DNA of 8,354 nt from Promethearchaeota archaeon (lineage in GTDB: Archaea > Asgardarchaeota > Lokiarchaeia > Sigyniarchaeales > SOKP01), in NCBI GenBank assembly GCA_016840695.1, contig JAEORV010000049.1:1-8354 (forward strand), in the 5' to 3' direction. A program made the translations under genes and the position numbers. How positions within the stretch are numbered: the first letter of the stretch is position 1; each line of letters opens with the position of its first letter. The notes under the pieces were generated by a model, which was not told where the DNA came from, searched no databases, and saw only the letters and a program-made list of their open reading frames with translations. Shown here in pieces: positions 1 to 5,487 of this stretch.

Positions 1-288
1 AATTCTTTGAGCTTCTTGTTGTTGACGTTGTGCTTCGATTCTTTGAGCCTCAACCATTTCTCTATTACGATCAGCTTCAATTTTTGCTAACCTAGCAGCC
101 TCTTTTTCTTTTGCTGCTCTAGATTTCCAGTAACCAGAAGTTGTTGGTCTTGCACGAACAGTTTTTGGATCTTCTCTTATTTTTTCAATAGTTCCTTTTT
201 CTAACTTAAATGTTTCTTCAAATTTTTTTTCTTGTTCTTTTATATCCCTTTGTGTTTCTTCTGGCAAATATGGAACTATTGATGCAAT
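1..288 (-). CDS. Partial coiled-coil protein, C-terminus beyond window
   Basis: The minus-strand frame is open from 291 to the window edge, about 96 residues with no stop. The visible part is highly charged. Its second half is rich in Ala, Glu, Gln and Arg (repeated EAQR and RQQQ-type stretches), which predicts a long helix or coiled coil. No catalytic motif is visible. The frame has no ATG. A good SD, GGAGGT, at 302-297 sits 8 bases before an ATT codon (288-286), and the first conventional alternative is TTG at 267-265, which lacks an SD. I placed the start at the ATT because of the SD. The gene follows the 75-residue membrane protein with no gap (that stop is 290-288), so the two are probably coupled. 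Function unknown; a structural or tail-like role is only a guess. Confidence 0.6.
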   Translation of the reverse strand, partial: MASIVPYLPEETQRDIKEQEKKFEETFKLEKGTIEKIREDPKTVRARPTTSGYWKSRAAKEKEAARLAKIEADRNREMVEAQRIEAQRQQQEAQRI

Positions 289-515
289 TATTTATTACCT
301 CCATTACAAAGCCAATTAATTCTAACAGACTCTTCTATTAAATCTTGTTTTGAAGAAATAGTCTTACTACCACCACTTAATAAAAAATCCCTACCATTAA
401 AATCTTTACAATTATTAGGTACAACTTCTTGCTCAACATCTTCCGTAACGGAAAGAAACGCTGAACAAATTAACAACAAACCTACAACAAAAAAGATAAG
501 TAATTTTATTATCAT
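288..515 (-). CDS. Small N-terminally membrane-anchored protein (75 aa)
   Basis: Residues 2-20 are strongly hydrophobic (IIKLLIFFVVGLLLI) and are followed by CSAFLS, so this is a signal anchor or an exported protein. The Cys at about position 17 does not sit in a good lipobox. The rest, about 55 residues, is polar with two more Cys (near 36 and 70), and would face the outside if exported. The ATG at 515 lies 29 bases from the first T of the minus-strand box TAAGATATTTAA (549-538), which supports this start and a leaderless mRNA. It is divergent from the structural operon at 621 and shares the mirrored promoter. The stop overlaps the beginning of the downstream coiled-coil gene. Family not recognised. 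Confidence 0.65.
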   Translation of the reverse strand: MIIKLLIFFVVGLLLICSAFLSVTEDVEQEVVPNNCKDFNGRDFLLSGGSKTISSKQDLIEESVRINWLCNGGNK

Positions 516-537
516 AATAAATGTAACATTTACTAGG

Positions 538-596
538 TTAAATATCTTATGGTTTTAAAAATGTATATATATATTAAGTAATCGTAAGATATTTAA
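538..596. promoter_or_regulatory. Divergent back-to-back promoters formed by a 12-bp inverted repeat
   Basis: TTAAATATCTTA at 538-549 and TAAGATATTTAA at 585-596 are perfect inverted copies separated by 35 bases. Read outward, each ends in TATTTAA, whose first T is 29 bases from the ATG at 515 (minus) and 31 bases from the ATG at 621 (plus). That is the distance of an archaeal TATA box from a leaderless start. The spacer holds an alternating run, TATATATATAT (564-574), that could also bind TBP or ease melting. An identical box precedes the gene at 7706. The repeat can be read as two TATA boxes or as operator half-sites for one regulator; both may hold. Confidence 0.65.
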
Positions 597-620
597 TAGA
601 AAGGTGCGTCATATTATTGA

Positions 621-1310
621 ATGGCAATAGGTAATGACGTTATAGCTAATACATTAAGTGGTACGATAAGTTTAATTTTCTGGTTGGTTGCTGGGGCGTT
701 GTTAATAATTGGAGCGTTTATTTTTGCGAAGAAAAGAAAGCAAGCGTTAGCGTACAATATTCCCGTGACAATATTTATACCAAGGTCTGACAATAAGACT
801 AGAGATATAATACATGGTAAAGGTGGGTACTTCAAATCGCAAGCAGTTGGAGGAATAACATCATTCAGGCTAAAAAGAAAAGGTGTAGGAACAATAGAGA
901 TACCGCCGCCAGCTTCAAGATTCTTAGTAGGGTTCAACCGTGAACTATTCTTAGTTCAAAAAGGGATGGACGATTTTGAACCAATACTCCCAGAAAGTTT
1001 CGGGTACATTGATACTGAAGTTCCAGGTGGTGACGGGAAAACTAAAAAAGTTGCAGTAATAAATCTTAAGTGTGTTAACCAAGATGCGACAGCGTGGAAG
1101 TTCGATAACGAACAAAATGCTAAAAAAAGGTTCACGTTCAATTCCTTCTGGGAGAAGTATAAAGACTTTATCCAAATAACTGTCTTTATATTAATAGTGT
1201 TCATTGCTTCATATATACAATTCAATGGATTAAAAGAAGTTGCTTTAGCTCTAGAAAATGTTGCTAATCAGTTAACACCGGCAATCTCTAATACTCCTAT
1301 TGTTACTTAA
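621..1310 (+). CDS. Two-TM membrane protein, first gene of plus-strand operon
   Basis: This 229-residue protein has a membrane segment at about 14-36, followed by KKRK (inside-positive), then a soluble domain of about 145 residues, and a second membrane segment at about 183-201. A short Ala/Asn/Thr-rich tail follows. The middle domain looks beta-rich (IPVTIFIPRSD, GIGT-like turns, paired Gly and Pro) and has no catalytic motif that I recognise. Topology predicts that both ends face the same side. It opens a four-gene operon whose last gene is a Zot-like ATPase, so a membrane-bound role in particle assembly or DNA transfer is plausible, but this rests on context. The ATG fits the box at 585-596 for a leaderless start. 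The weak SD-like AGGTG at 602-606 would lie upstream of that transcript. Confidence 0.8.
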   Translation: MAIGNDVIANTLSGTISLIFWLVAGALLIIGAFIFAKKRKQALAYNIPVTIFIPRSDNKTRDIIHGKGGYFKSQAVGGITSFRLKRKGVGTIEIPPPASRFLVGFNRELFLVQKGMDDFEPILPESFGYIDTEVPGGDGKTKKVAVINLKCVNQDATAWKFDNEQNAKKRFTFNSFWEKYKDFIQITVFILIVFIASYIQFNGLKEVALALENVANQLTPAISNTPIVT

Positions 1311-1314
1311 GAAT

Positions 1315-1920
1315 ATGGAACAACAAGTGCCGCAAGGTTATCAACAAGAAGAAGAAGGGATGCCTATGGCATACAGTAATGAAGGGTCGGTAGCTAACAT
1401 TGTTTCACAGATTGATCCTAGCACAATAATTAATAATCTTGATCATGCCTTGGCTGGAGAGTTTTTTAACGAGAAAACAAATATGTGGGAACTAAACCCG
1501 TCAAAGAAACCTCTAGTAAACAATGCGTGCAGAGGAGCAATAATAAGCTACGTGACAGGAATATTAAACAACAACTCTACACTAAGTATAATCTCTCAGC
1601 AACAGCTTGGCTTTATTATGGAAGGAGTTGTTGAGAGCTTGACAAGAATGTTTGTAACTAATTTGGAAGAGTTCGGTTTCGTGCCGCCAGGGATTGGATA
1701 CAGCAAAGGATGTTACGAAAATAAAGGTACTCCTGATTCGGCGAGAATGACGATGGTATCAAACATGGTCTACTCTGTAATGTTTCTTACTTTATCAAGA
1801 GCATTGAACGGAATGGAGAGTAGAAAGATTTTTAGTAGTTTAAGCCTTAGCGATACTATGAACTTCGGAGGCCAACAACAGCAAGGAGGCGGAATGTTCG
1901 GCAGAATGTTCGGGAGATAA
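1315..1920 (+). CDS. Gln-rich helical protein, candidate structural protein
   Basis: This 201-residue protein has a Gln/Glu-rich disordered start (about 1-15). Its largely helical core at about 25-180 contains moderately hydrophobic helices (AIISYVTGIL; MVSNMVYSVMFLTLSRAL) that could pack together or touch the membrane. The tail runs QQQQGGG and then a duplicated MFGR motif at the very end. Short Gly/aromatic tails of this sort often serve as docking signals, but that is inference. I chose ATG 1315, four bases after the previous stop; an in-frame TTG at 1300 would overlap the upstream gene, and neither has a clear SD. The family is not recognised. Its position between a membrane protein and an ATPase suggests a component of the same assembly. 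Confidence 0.8.
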   Translation: MEQQVPQGYQQEEEGMPMAYSNEGSVANIVSQIDPSTIINNLDHALAGEFFNEKTNMWELNPSKKPLVNNACRGAIISYVTGILNNNSTLSIISQQQLGFIMEGVVESLTRMFVTNLEEFGFVPPGIGYSKGCYENKGTPDSARMTMVSNMVYSVMFLTLSRALNGMESRKIFSSLSLSDTMNFGGQQQQGGGMFGRMFGR

Positions 1921-1922
1921 AT

Positions 1923-2552
1923 ATGGTTGATGAGTCATGGGAAGAAGAGGATACTGATTCTAAAGAGTTCGTTGACGAAGTTTCTGAGTCGGCAGAGTAC
2001 TCGCCGAAGTCAGATTTCTCTAAAGCGCAGATAGTTTATACACAAATAGAGAAGTGTTGCTTATTACGTAGTGAAGAAATGAAGGCTGGATATTCAACAC
2101 ATATAGTTGATAAGATGGGAAACGTTAAACTTGTCTACATCCCTGACGCAAGGAAAAAGTTTATAGGAGCAGTTAACGCTTTAATGAACTTACTGATGCC
2201 TGAAGTTAAAAGAGACAAATTTTGTAAAGAATCTGTAGACGAGCTAAGGATTTTAGAGACTGAACTAAAAAAGAAGTATGCGTACAAAGAAAAGAAGGTT
2301 ATAATAAAAGACACGAAACAACAGTTAGTTTACACAGGGAGAGAGTATATCCCAGAGGTAGGAGAAATATTGACTGTGGGAATGAAACCAATAAAGAAAG
2401 GAGTAATGGGTGAAAACAAGGTTGAAGGTTTTTGGGACAGTAAAGTTAACGCATACTATAACGAGCTGTTAGAAGCTTATGATATAATATTCTCAGAACT
2501 TAATTGTTTGATTGATAAATTAAATTACTTCAAACAGAAGATGGGCTTCTAA
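1923..2552 (+). CDS. Acidic helical protein of unknown function (209 aa)
   Basis: The N-terminus is very acidic (SWEEEDTDSKEF and following, about 3-25) and probably disordered. A helical region (about 33-120) carries a Cys pair at 45-46. A Lys-rich beta-like stretch follows (125-165, with IPEVGEILTVGMKP), then an aromatic C-terminal helix (175-205). No membrane segment and no catalytic motif is visible. The ATG lies two bases after the previous stop, and GGGAG just before that stop can act as an SD. The stop TAA overlaps the ATG of the ATPase gene (TAATG), so the two proteins are probably made in a fixed ratio and may bind each other. It could be an adaptor for the ATPase; this is inference from position only. 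Confidence 0.8.
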   Translation: MVDESWEEEDTDSKEFVDEVSESAEYSPKSDFSKAQIVYTQIEKCCLLRSEEMKAGYSTHIVDKMGNVKLVYIPDARKKFIGAVNALMNLLMPEVKRDKFCKESVDELRILETELKKKYAYKEKKVIIKDTKQQLVYTGREYIPEVGEILTVGMKPIKKGVMGENKVEGFWDSKVNAYYNELLEAYDIIFSELNCLIDKLNYFKQKMGF

Positions 2553-3463
2553 TGGGCAAAAAAAGTGTCAACTACTTAGAACATCCTGAGAGCGATATAG
2601 TTGTAAACTATATAGTCGAAAGATTCTATAAAGGGTTTTACACATTTCTTCTAACAATCGGGTTACCTGGTACAGGGAAATCGTCAACAGATATGCGTCT
2701 AGGCGAATTAACTTATCAAAAGATAAACGAGATTCGTATCAAAAGAGGTCTTGCCCCATCTAACGAGCCAGTGATTGTTGACTCATTAATTGATTTCATT
2801 GAATGGCTACAAAAAGCGCGTAAGGGTGATTGCGTAATAATTGAAGAGTTGTCAGTATTGTTTCCTTCAAGAAGATCGATGGCTGGAGACAATGTTGCCA
2901 TAGGACGTGTACTAGACACTTGTAGAAAGAAACAAGTAATAATATTTTCTAACGCTCCAATACTGAAATCTATAGATTCACATTTACGTGCGATGGCTCA
3001 TGTATGTATAGAGACATTGAAGATTGTTAAAACACAAAAAGTTGTCGTATCAAAGGTACACCGTCTTCAAACAAACCCAGGGTCAGGAAAGACGTACCTA
3101 CACACGTTCCAGAGAGATGGACGAGATGTTAAAAGGATATACACCCAGATGCCGAACATGGAGAACTGGACAATATATGAGAAGAGTAAGGACAAGTTCA
3201 TGGACGAACTATACAAAGAGCTTAAGGCCAAGGCCGAGAAAAAACGAGAAAAGCTTGAGAAGGAAATGGGCATTGTCAGGAAAGATGGTGTGAAGAAACC
3301 TTTGACTGATAGACAAATTCAATTATATGTGATGAGCGAGATCAAGGGCATGACCAATAATGAGATATGTGAGGTGCTTAAAATAGCACCATCATCCGTA
3401 AGTTCACAACTTGCTGCAACCCGAAGAAAGTTGAAAATTGAAAAAATTAAAAATCCAATTTAG
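2552..3463 (+). CDS. Zot/FtsK-like P-loop ATPase with C-terminal helix-turn-helix
   Basis: A Walker A motif, GLPGTGKS, lies at 37-44. A Walker B, CVIIEE, lies at 94-99, with the second acidic residue suited to catalysis. A sensor-like strand, VIIFSNAP, is at 129-136. The order of Walker B, an Arg-rich segment, 'CRKKQVIIFSN' and then an Ile/Asp/His/Leu/Arg segment resembles Zot-type ATPases of filamentous phages, which belong to the FtsK/HerA branch and drive assembly or DNA extrusion. After a Lys/Glu coiled segment (about 215-245), residues 252-295 (TDRQIQLYVMSEI ... SSVSSQLAATRRKLK) form a helix-turn-helix like sigma-70 region 4 or LuxR. This fusion is unusual: it could recognise DNA for loading or regulate transcription. 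There is no membrane segment, unlike classical Zot, so the operon's first gene may supply the anchor. Zot-like is my best reading; a generic AAA+ ATPase is the alternative. Confidence 0.75.
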   Translation: MGKKSVNYLEHPESDIVVNYIVERFYKGFYTFLLTIGLPGTGKSSTDMRLGELTYQKINEIRIKRGLAPSNEPVIVDSLIDFIEWLQKARKGDCVIIEELSVLFPSRRSMAGDNVAIGRVLDTCRKKQVIIFSNAPILKSIDSHLRAMAHVCIETLKIVKTQKVVVSKVHRLQTNPGSGKTYLHTFQRDGRDVKRIYTQMPNMENWTIYEKSKDKFMDELYKELKAKAEKKREKLEKEMGIVRKDGVKKPLTDRQIQLYVMSEIKGMTNNEICEVLKIAPSSVSSQLAATRRKLKIEKIKNPI

Positions 3464-3467
3464 CGAT

Positions 3468-3490
3468 AAAGGCCATCTGGCGCGCCTTTT
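3468..3490 (+). terminator. Hairpin plus T-run after the ATPase operon
   Basis: AAAGGC (3468-3473) pairs with GCCTTT (3484-3489), leaving a 10-base loop that contains part of the palindrome GGCGCGCC. The T run begins within the right arm. It starts five bases after the ATPase stop and before the next promoter, so it fits as the end of the plus-strand operon. Confidence 0.6.
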
Positions 3491-3508
3491 AATTCTACTT
3501 AGAAGGTT

Positions 3509-3537
3509 TCACACACCGAAAACCTTATAAAGTGTGA
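3509..3537 (+). promoter_or_regulatory. BRE/TATA promoter of the RHH gene inside an inverted repeat
   Basis: CCGAAA (3516-3521) matches an archaeal BRE, and CTTATAAA (3524-3531) is a clean TATA box. The ATG at 3555 lies 30 bases from the first T of TTATAAA, predicting a leaderless mRNA. TCACAC (3509-3514) and GTGTGA (3532-3537) are a perfect inverted pair bracketing BRE and TATA. A second pair, AAGGTTT (3503-3509) and AAACCTT (3520-3526), overlaps it. Such an arrangement suits an operator for the RHH protein encoded immediately downstream (autoregulation, inferred). Confidence 0.65.
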
Positions 3538-3554
3538 TATCGTATTGTATAGGT

Positions 3555-3800
3555 ATGGTAATAACAAGGAAGACTGTGGAAGATGTAGTCCCTACAGCAA
3601 TATATATTAAGGTAAGTTTGAATGATAAGATTGAAGAGATTCTGAAGTTCAAAGAAGAAGAAGTAAAGGGTGTAAGTAAAAACTATCTAATAAATGATAT
3701 GATTAAACATTGGTTTGAAGAGTTTGGTGATAAGATTCTTGCTTCTCATAAGGCCAACCAACAAAAGATTTCACAGAACCAAACCAATACATTTATATAG
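3555..3800 (+). CDS. Ribbon-helix-helix (CopG/MetJ-like) regulator
   Basis: This 81-residue protein has the RHH pattern: a short strand, AIYIKVSL (15-22), a first helix at about 23-38 (NDKIEEILKFKEEEV), a turn at GVSKN, and a second helix at 43-57 (YLINDMIKHWFEEF). RHH proteins dimerise and insert the paired strands into the major groove. The tail (58-81) is polar and rich in Gln and Asn. The frame is open further upstream to a GTG at 3534, but ATG 3555 fits the TATA spacing and leaves a normal RHH N-terminus, so I use it. It is probably a transcription regulator or copy-control protein. It could also be an antitoxin, but no toxin gene is adjacent. Confidence 0.7.
   Translation: MVITRKTVEDVVPTAIYIKVSLNDKIEEILKFKEEEVKGVSKNYLINDMIKHWFEEFGDKILASHKANQQKISQNQTNTFI
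3792..3799 (+). promoter_or_regulatory. TATA box of the AbrB-like gene
   Basis: TTTATATA at 3792-3799 overlaps the last codons and stop of the RHH gene. It is 36 bases before the ATG at 3828, so the transcript would carry a leader of only a few bases. A second AT box, TTATATTATA (3811-3820), is too close to the ATG to serve as a TATA box for it. Confidence 0.5.
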
Positions 3801-3827
3801 TAATTGTCTTTTATATTATAACACATA

Positions 3828-4034
3828 ATGAGAAAAAGAATTATAAGAAAAATCGGGAATAGTTTTTATGCAAAGCTTGAGCAAGCTGATATGAGAGATC
3901 TTAATCTTGATGCCGGTGATTATGTTGAAATAAAGGCAACGGAAAATAATTGTAAAGAAACTAATGCTACTGAAGAAAAAGAAGATATCTCTGAAGTTTT
4001 TAAGCCGACAGACGAGATTCCAATGATAATGTGA
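3828..4034 (+). CDS. AbrB/SpoVT-type DNA-binding protein
   Basis: The first 35 residues match the swapped-hairpin domain of AbrB/MazE/SpoVT proteins: RKIGNSFYAKL (7-17), a short helix with LNLDAGD (25-31), and YVEIKA (32-37). These proteins bind DNA as intertwined dimers and act as regulators or antitoxins. The remaining 30 residues are acidic and end in IPMIM, so they are probably disordered. A MazE-type antitoxin would normally have a toxin just downstream; the next gene (54 residues) shows no toxin motif, so I favour a stand-alone regulator. It has its own TATA box, and no SD is visible. Confidence 0.65.
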   Translation: MRKRIIRKIGNSFYAKLEQADMRDLNLDAGDYVEIKATENNCKETNATEEKEDISEVFKPTDEIPMIM

Positions 4035-4062
4035 TATACTATTTCTTTACGAAATACATATA

Positions 4063-4070
4063 TTTATATA
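4063..4070 (+). promoter_or_regulatory. TATA box upstream of the 54-residue gene
   Basis: TTTATATA at 4063-4070 predicts a start site near 4088-4095. An ATG at 4087 opens a seven-residue frame ending at 4110, just before the main gene's ATG at 4115. If the transcript begins at or before 4087, this would be a short upstream frame. The AGGGA at 4103-4107 is a weak SD for 4115. Confidence 0.5.
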
Positions 4071-4114
4071 GTGCCTTTTCTTTAATATGATAACTAAACA
4101 TAGGGATTAAAAGA

Positions 4115-4279
4115 ATGGCTATAAAATTATATGATCCAACACCTGGGATATTTACTCCGACTCTTGAAGTAGGATGCAAAGTATCAGACTCGTTCGCTCC
4201 AACACTTAGAATGTGGGACTCAGTCTTTTATAAGAGAGAAAGATCATACACAAATAATCAAGAAGAACAACAAGAATAA
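4115..4279 (+). CDS. Small protein of unknown function (54 aa)
   Basis: It begins MAIKLYDPTPGIF, and the segment TPTLEVGCKVSDSFAPTLRMWDSVFY follows; the tail is RERSYTNNQEEQQE. Two similar stretches, 'PGIFTPTLEVG' and 'SDSFAPTLRMW', look like an internal repeat of about 16 residues with the core F-x-PTL. There is no membrane segment and one Cys. It has its own promoter and ends 19 bases before the convergent minus-strand operon. I do not recognise the family. Reality is supported by the TATA box, the position in a gap between genes, and a protein-like composition. Confidence 0.6.
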   Translation: MAIKLYDPTPGIFTPTLEVGCKVSDSFAPTLRMWDSVFYKRERSYTNNQEEQQE

Positions 4280-4295
4280 AAACTAACCTTCATTC

Positions 4296-4315
4296 TTTTT
4301 ATTTTTTCTTTTTCA
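4296..4315 (+). terminator. Poly-T terminator for the plus-strand genes
   Basis: From 4296 to 4313 the plus strand is almost all T (TTTTTATTTTTTCTTTTT). That is how archaeal transcription typically ends, without a hairpin. The same bases encode the KKKK terminus of the convergent 34-residue membrane protein. Confidence 0.5.
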
Positions 4316-4403
4316 TATTAGCACACTCTTTACGTGCCAATATAACAAAAACTATCATAAATGAGACAGCAGAGACTATGGTAACTATGACACTGATGCT
4401 CAT
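4299..4403 (-). CDS. 34-residue single-pass membrane protein
   Basis: MSISVIVTIVSAVSFMIVFVILA is one continuous membrane segment, followed by a basic tail (RKECANMKKKK) that should stay in the cytoplasm. The ATG overlaps the stop of the HExxH gene (ATGA, 4403-4400). It is preceded by a strong SD, GAGGTGG, which supports translation. It is the last gene of a chain of five small overlapping genes. Size and topology resemble small holin-like or regulatory membrane peptides, but no family can be named. Confidence 0.65.
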   Translation of the reverse strand: MSISVIVTIVSAVSFMIVFVILARKECANMKKKK

Positions 4404-4771
4404 AATAACCACCTCAAACCTAAATAAGCTATTGTTACCATCCCAATCATCATGACCCAACTTATAATAGAGCTTATGTCATAAACTATATTCTTTTTCT
4501 TAGAATCCCAGTAAAATGGTAATATTTGTACCCAAGCAGTTATATGATTACCCATGAATTTGAACAGTCCTGGCGTTCTTGACTTCATATCATGCAAAAA
4601 ATCGTGGAAACTATAATTTCCATCCTTATGCTGCATTTCATGCTTAATTACAGAAGAATACAGTTCAGGATATTTGGTTAAGCGCCAATTCATCTCAATA
4701 ATCTCTTCATCTTTAAACTCGAACCGGTTAGCGACTCCAGTGTTTACAAGCTCGATCCATATCGGTTTCAT
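4400..4771 (-). CDS. Small membrane protein with HExxH zincin motif
   Basis: This 123-residue protein carries HEMQH at 44-48, the zinc-binding and catalytic signature of metallopeptidases. Nearby H56, D57, H60 and D61 could supply a third metal ligand. A hydrophobic stretch at about 78-88 (ITAWVQILPFYW) and a clear membrane segment near 99-118 (ISSIISWVMMIGMVTIAYLGL) anchor it. A conserved-looking PGLFKFM segment lies at 67-73. It is far shorter than typical zincins, so it would be a minimal enzyme or one acting with its partners. A membrane or cell-wall substrate would suit a virus (entry, release), but this is inference. The ATG overlaps the stop of the upstream gene, and its own stop overlaps the next ATG. 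Confidence 0.7.
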   Translation of the reverse strand: MKPIWIELVNTGVANRFEFKDEEIIEMNWRLTKYPELYSSVIKHEMQHKDGNYSFHDFLHDMKSRTPGLFKFMGNHITAWVQILPFYWDSKKKNIVYDISSIISWVMMIGMVTIAYLGLRWLL

Positions 4772-4929
4772 GAAGATCTCGCTATTCCGTGTTTATTATG
4801 GTTAGTATAAGTAAAGACTCTGTAAACAAAGAATACTAATCCAACTATCAGCACGATTCCTAAAATGTCGAACATTATAGTCCAACTAACAAAATCTCTT
4901 AAAACCAGCACATAATCCCAGAAAGCCAT
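4768..4929 (-). CDS. 53-residue single-pass membrane protein
   Basis: It begins MAFWDYVLVLRDFVSW and has a membrane segment at about 22-38 (ILGIVLIVGLVFFVY), then a polar tail with YTNHNKHGIARSS. A strong SD, GGAGG, lies about nine bases upstream. The ATG overlaps the previous stop (TGATG), and its TGA overlaps the ATG of the HExxH gene (ATGA). This double coupling argues that it is a real gene. Family not recognised; a partner or anchor for the HExxH protein is possible. Confidence 0.65.
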   Translation of the reverse strand: MAFWDYVLVLRDFVSWTIMFDILGIVLIVGLVFFVYRVFTYTNHNKHGIARSS

Positions 4930-5000
4930 CAATAAAAACCTCCAAGTGCCTTAGTTATCACTATTACCAAAATTAGTGCTATTATTATTTGGACTATCAT
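4929..5000 (-). CDS. 23-residue membrane peptide
   Basis: The whole peptide is essentially one membrane span: MIVQIIIALILVIVITK followed by ALGGFY. GAGGA lies about ten bases before the ATG. Its stop shares two bases with the next ATG (TGATG). Very short, but the SD, the coupling on both sides and the all-hydrophobic composition support it. Confidence 0.5.
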   Translation of the reverse strand: MIVQIIIALILVIVITKALGGFY

Positions 5001-5092
5001 TGGAAATGGTTCCTCTTATTTATTTTCACAAAACACTTATAATCCGAAAGGTTAAGTGTTTCCTCCCCTGTAGTTTTTGATTGTTTTTTCAT
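4997..5092 (-). CDS. Possible 31-residue first gene of the micro-operon
   Basis: It begins MKKQSKTTGEETLNL and ends in NKRNHFQ, with a soluble, basic composition. The TGA overlaps the next ATG (ATGA), as in the rest of the chain. There is no SD, but a minus-strand AT box (ATATTAAA, 5118-5111) lies about 25 bases upstream, so a leaderless start is possible. The inverted repeat at 5031-5061 falls inside it. If that repeat is instead the promoter/operator of the 5000 gene, this frame may not be translated. Confidence 0.4.
   Translation of the reverse strand: MKKQSKTTGEETLNLSDYKCFVKINKRNHFQ
5031..5061 (-). promoter_or_regulatory. 9-bp perfect inverted repeat over a minus-strand TATA box
   Basis: AAACACTTA (5031-5039) and TAAGTGTTT (5053-5061) are perfect inverted copies around a 13-base centre. 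On the minus strand one arm contains TTATAAG (5042-5036), preceded by CGGA, a plausible TATA box for the gene at 5000 with a short SD-containing leader. The TATAAGTGT core recalls TATAAAGTGTG at the RHH promoter (3527-3536), so the same regulator might bind both. Confidence 0.4.
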
Positions 5093-5156
5093 AATTTCTG
5101 TGATATTTTTTTTAATATGATGCCCTACAAAAAAATATGGGCAAAATTGTAAAGTT

Positions 5157-5453
5157 TTATTTTTTCTTGTTAATTTTCTTTTCTAATTTTTCAAATCTTT
5201 CATTAATCTTTTCTTGTAGGTTTAGCTCAATTGTTTCATCAATACTTTGTTTTGTCATTAAAGCTCTTTTTCTAAACCTCATAGCTTCTACATATTCTTC
5301 CAATAAATCTATTGAGTCTTCTTTAGCAATTTTTTTAATCATTCCTATAACATAAAGATCACTTTGCAATTGCCTAAGACCTCTTGTTTTTTGTGGTAAA
5401 TATGCTAATACAAATATTAATAATGCTAAACCTACTAATAAACCGAAAAACAT
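5157..5453 (-). CDS. TM plus coiled-coil protein (98 aa)
   Basis: Residues 2-19 (FFGLLVGLALLIFVLAYL) form an N-terminal membrane segment. The rest is charged and helical, with a heptad-like C-terminal part (LNLQEKINERFEKLEKKINKKK) predicted to be a coiled coil. No catalytic motif is visible. GGGAGGG lies about 14 bases before the ATG, rather far; an in-frame stop directly upstream fixes the start. It follows the integrase by 34 bases on the same strand and is probably co-transcribed. The shape suits a small membrane-tethered scaffold or spanin-like protein, but this is not established. Confidence 0.65.
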   Translation of the reverse strand: MFFGLLVGLALLIFVLAYLPQKTRGLRQLQSDLYVIGMIKKIAKEDSIDLLEEYVEAMRFRKRALMTKQSIDETIELNLQEKINERFEKLEKKINKKK

Positions 5454-5487
5454 TTTTAGTTATAACCCTCCCTTTTAATTAATATCA

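Noticed and set aside
614..1225. Minus-strand frames at 614-937, 951-1175 and 956-1225
   Set aside because: All lie antisense to the two-TM protein gene, have no SD or promoter, and their hydrophobicity mirrors the plus-strand codons.
3024..3293. Plus frame 3024-3293 and minus frames at 2716-2919 and 3067-3273
   Set aside because: They overlap the ATPase gene, whose Walker motifs and HTH show which frame is coding.
3555..4034. Toxin-antitoxin module made of the RHH and AbrB-like genes
   Set aside because: Both are antitoxin-type DNA-binding folds, each has its own promoter, and no toxin-like neighbour is visible.
5137..5355. Plus-strand hydrophobic frame of 72 codons
   Set aside because: It is antisense to the TM/coiled-coil gene, and its Phe/Leu/Ser composition is the complement of Lys/Glu-rich coding.
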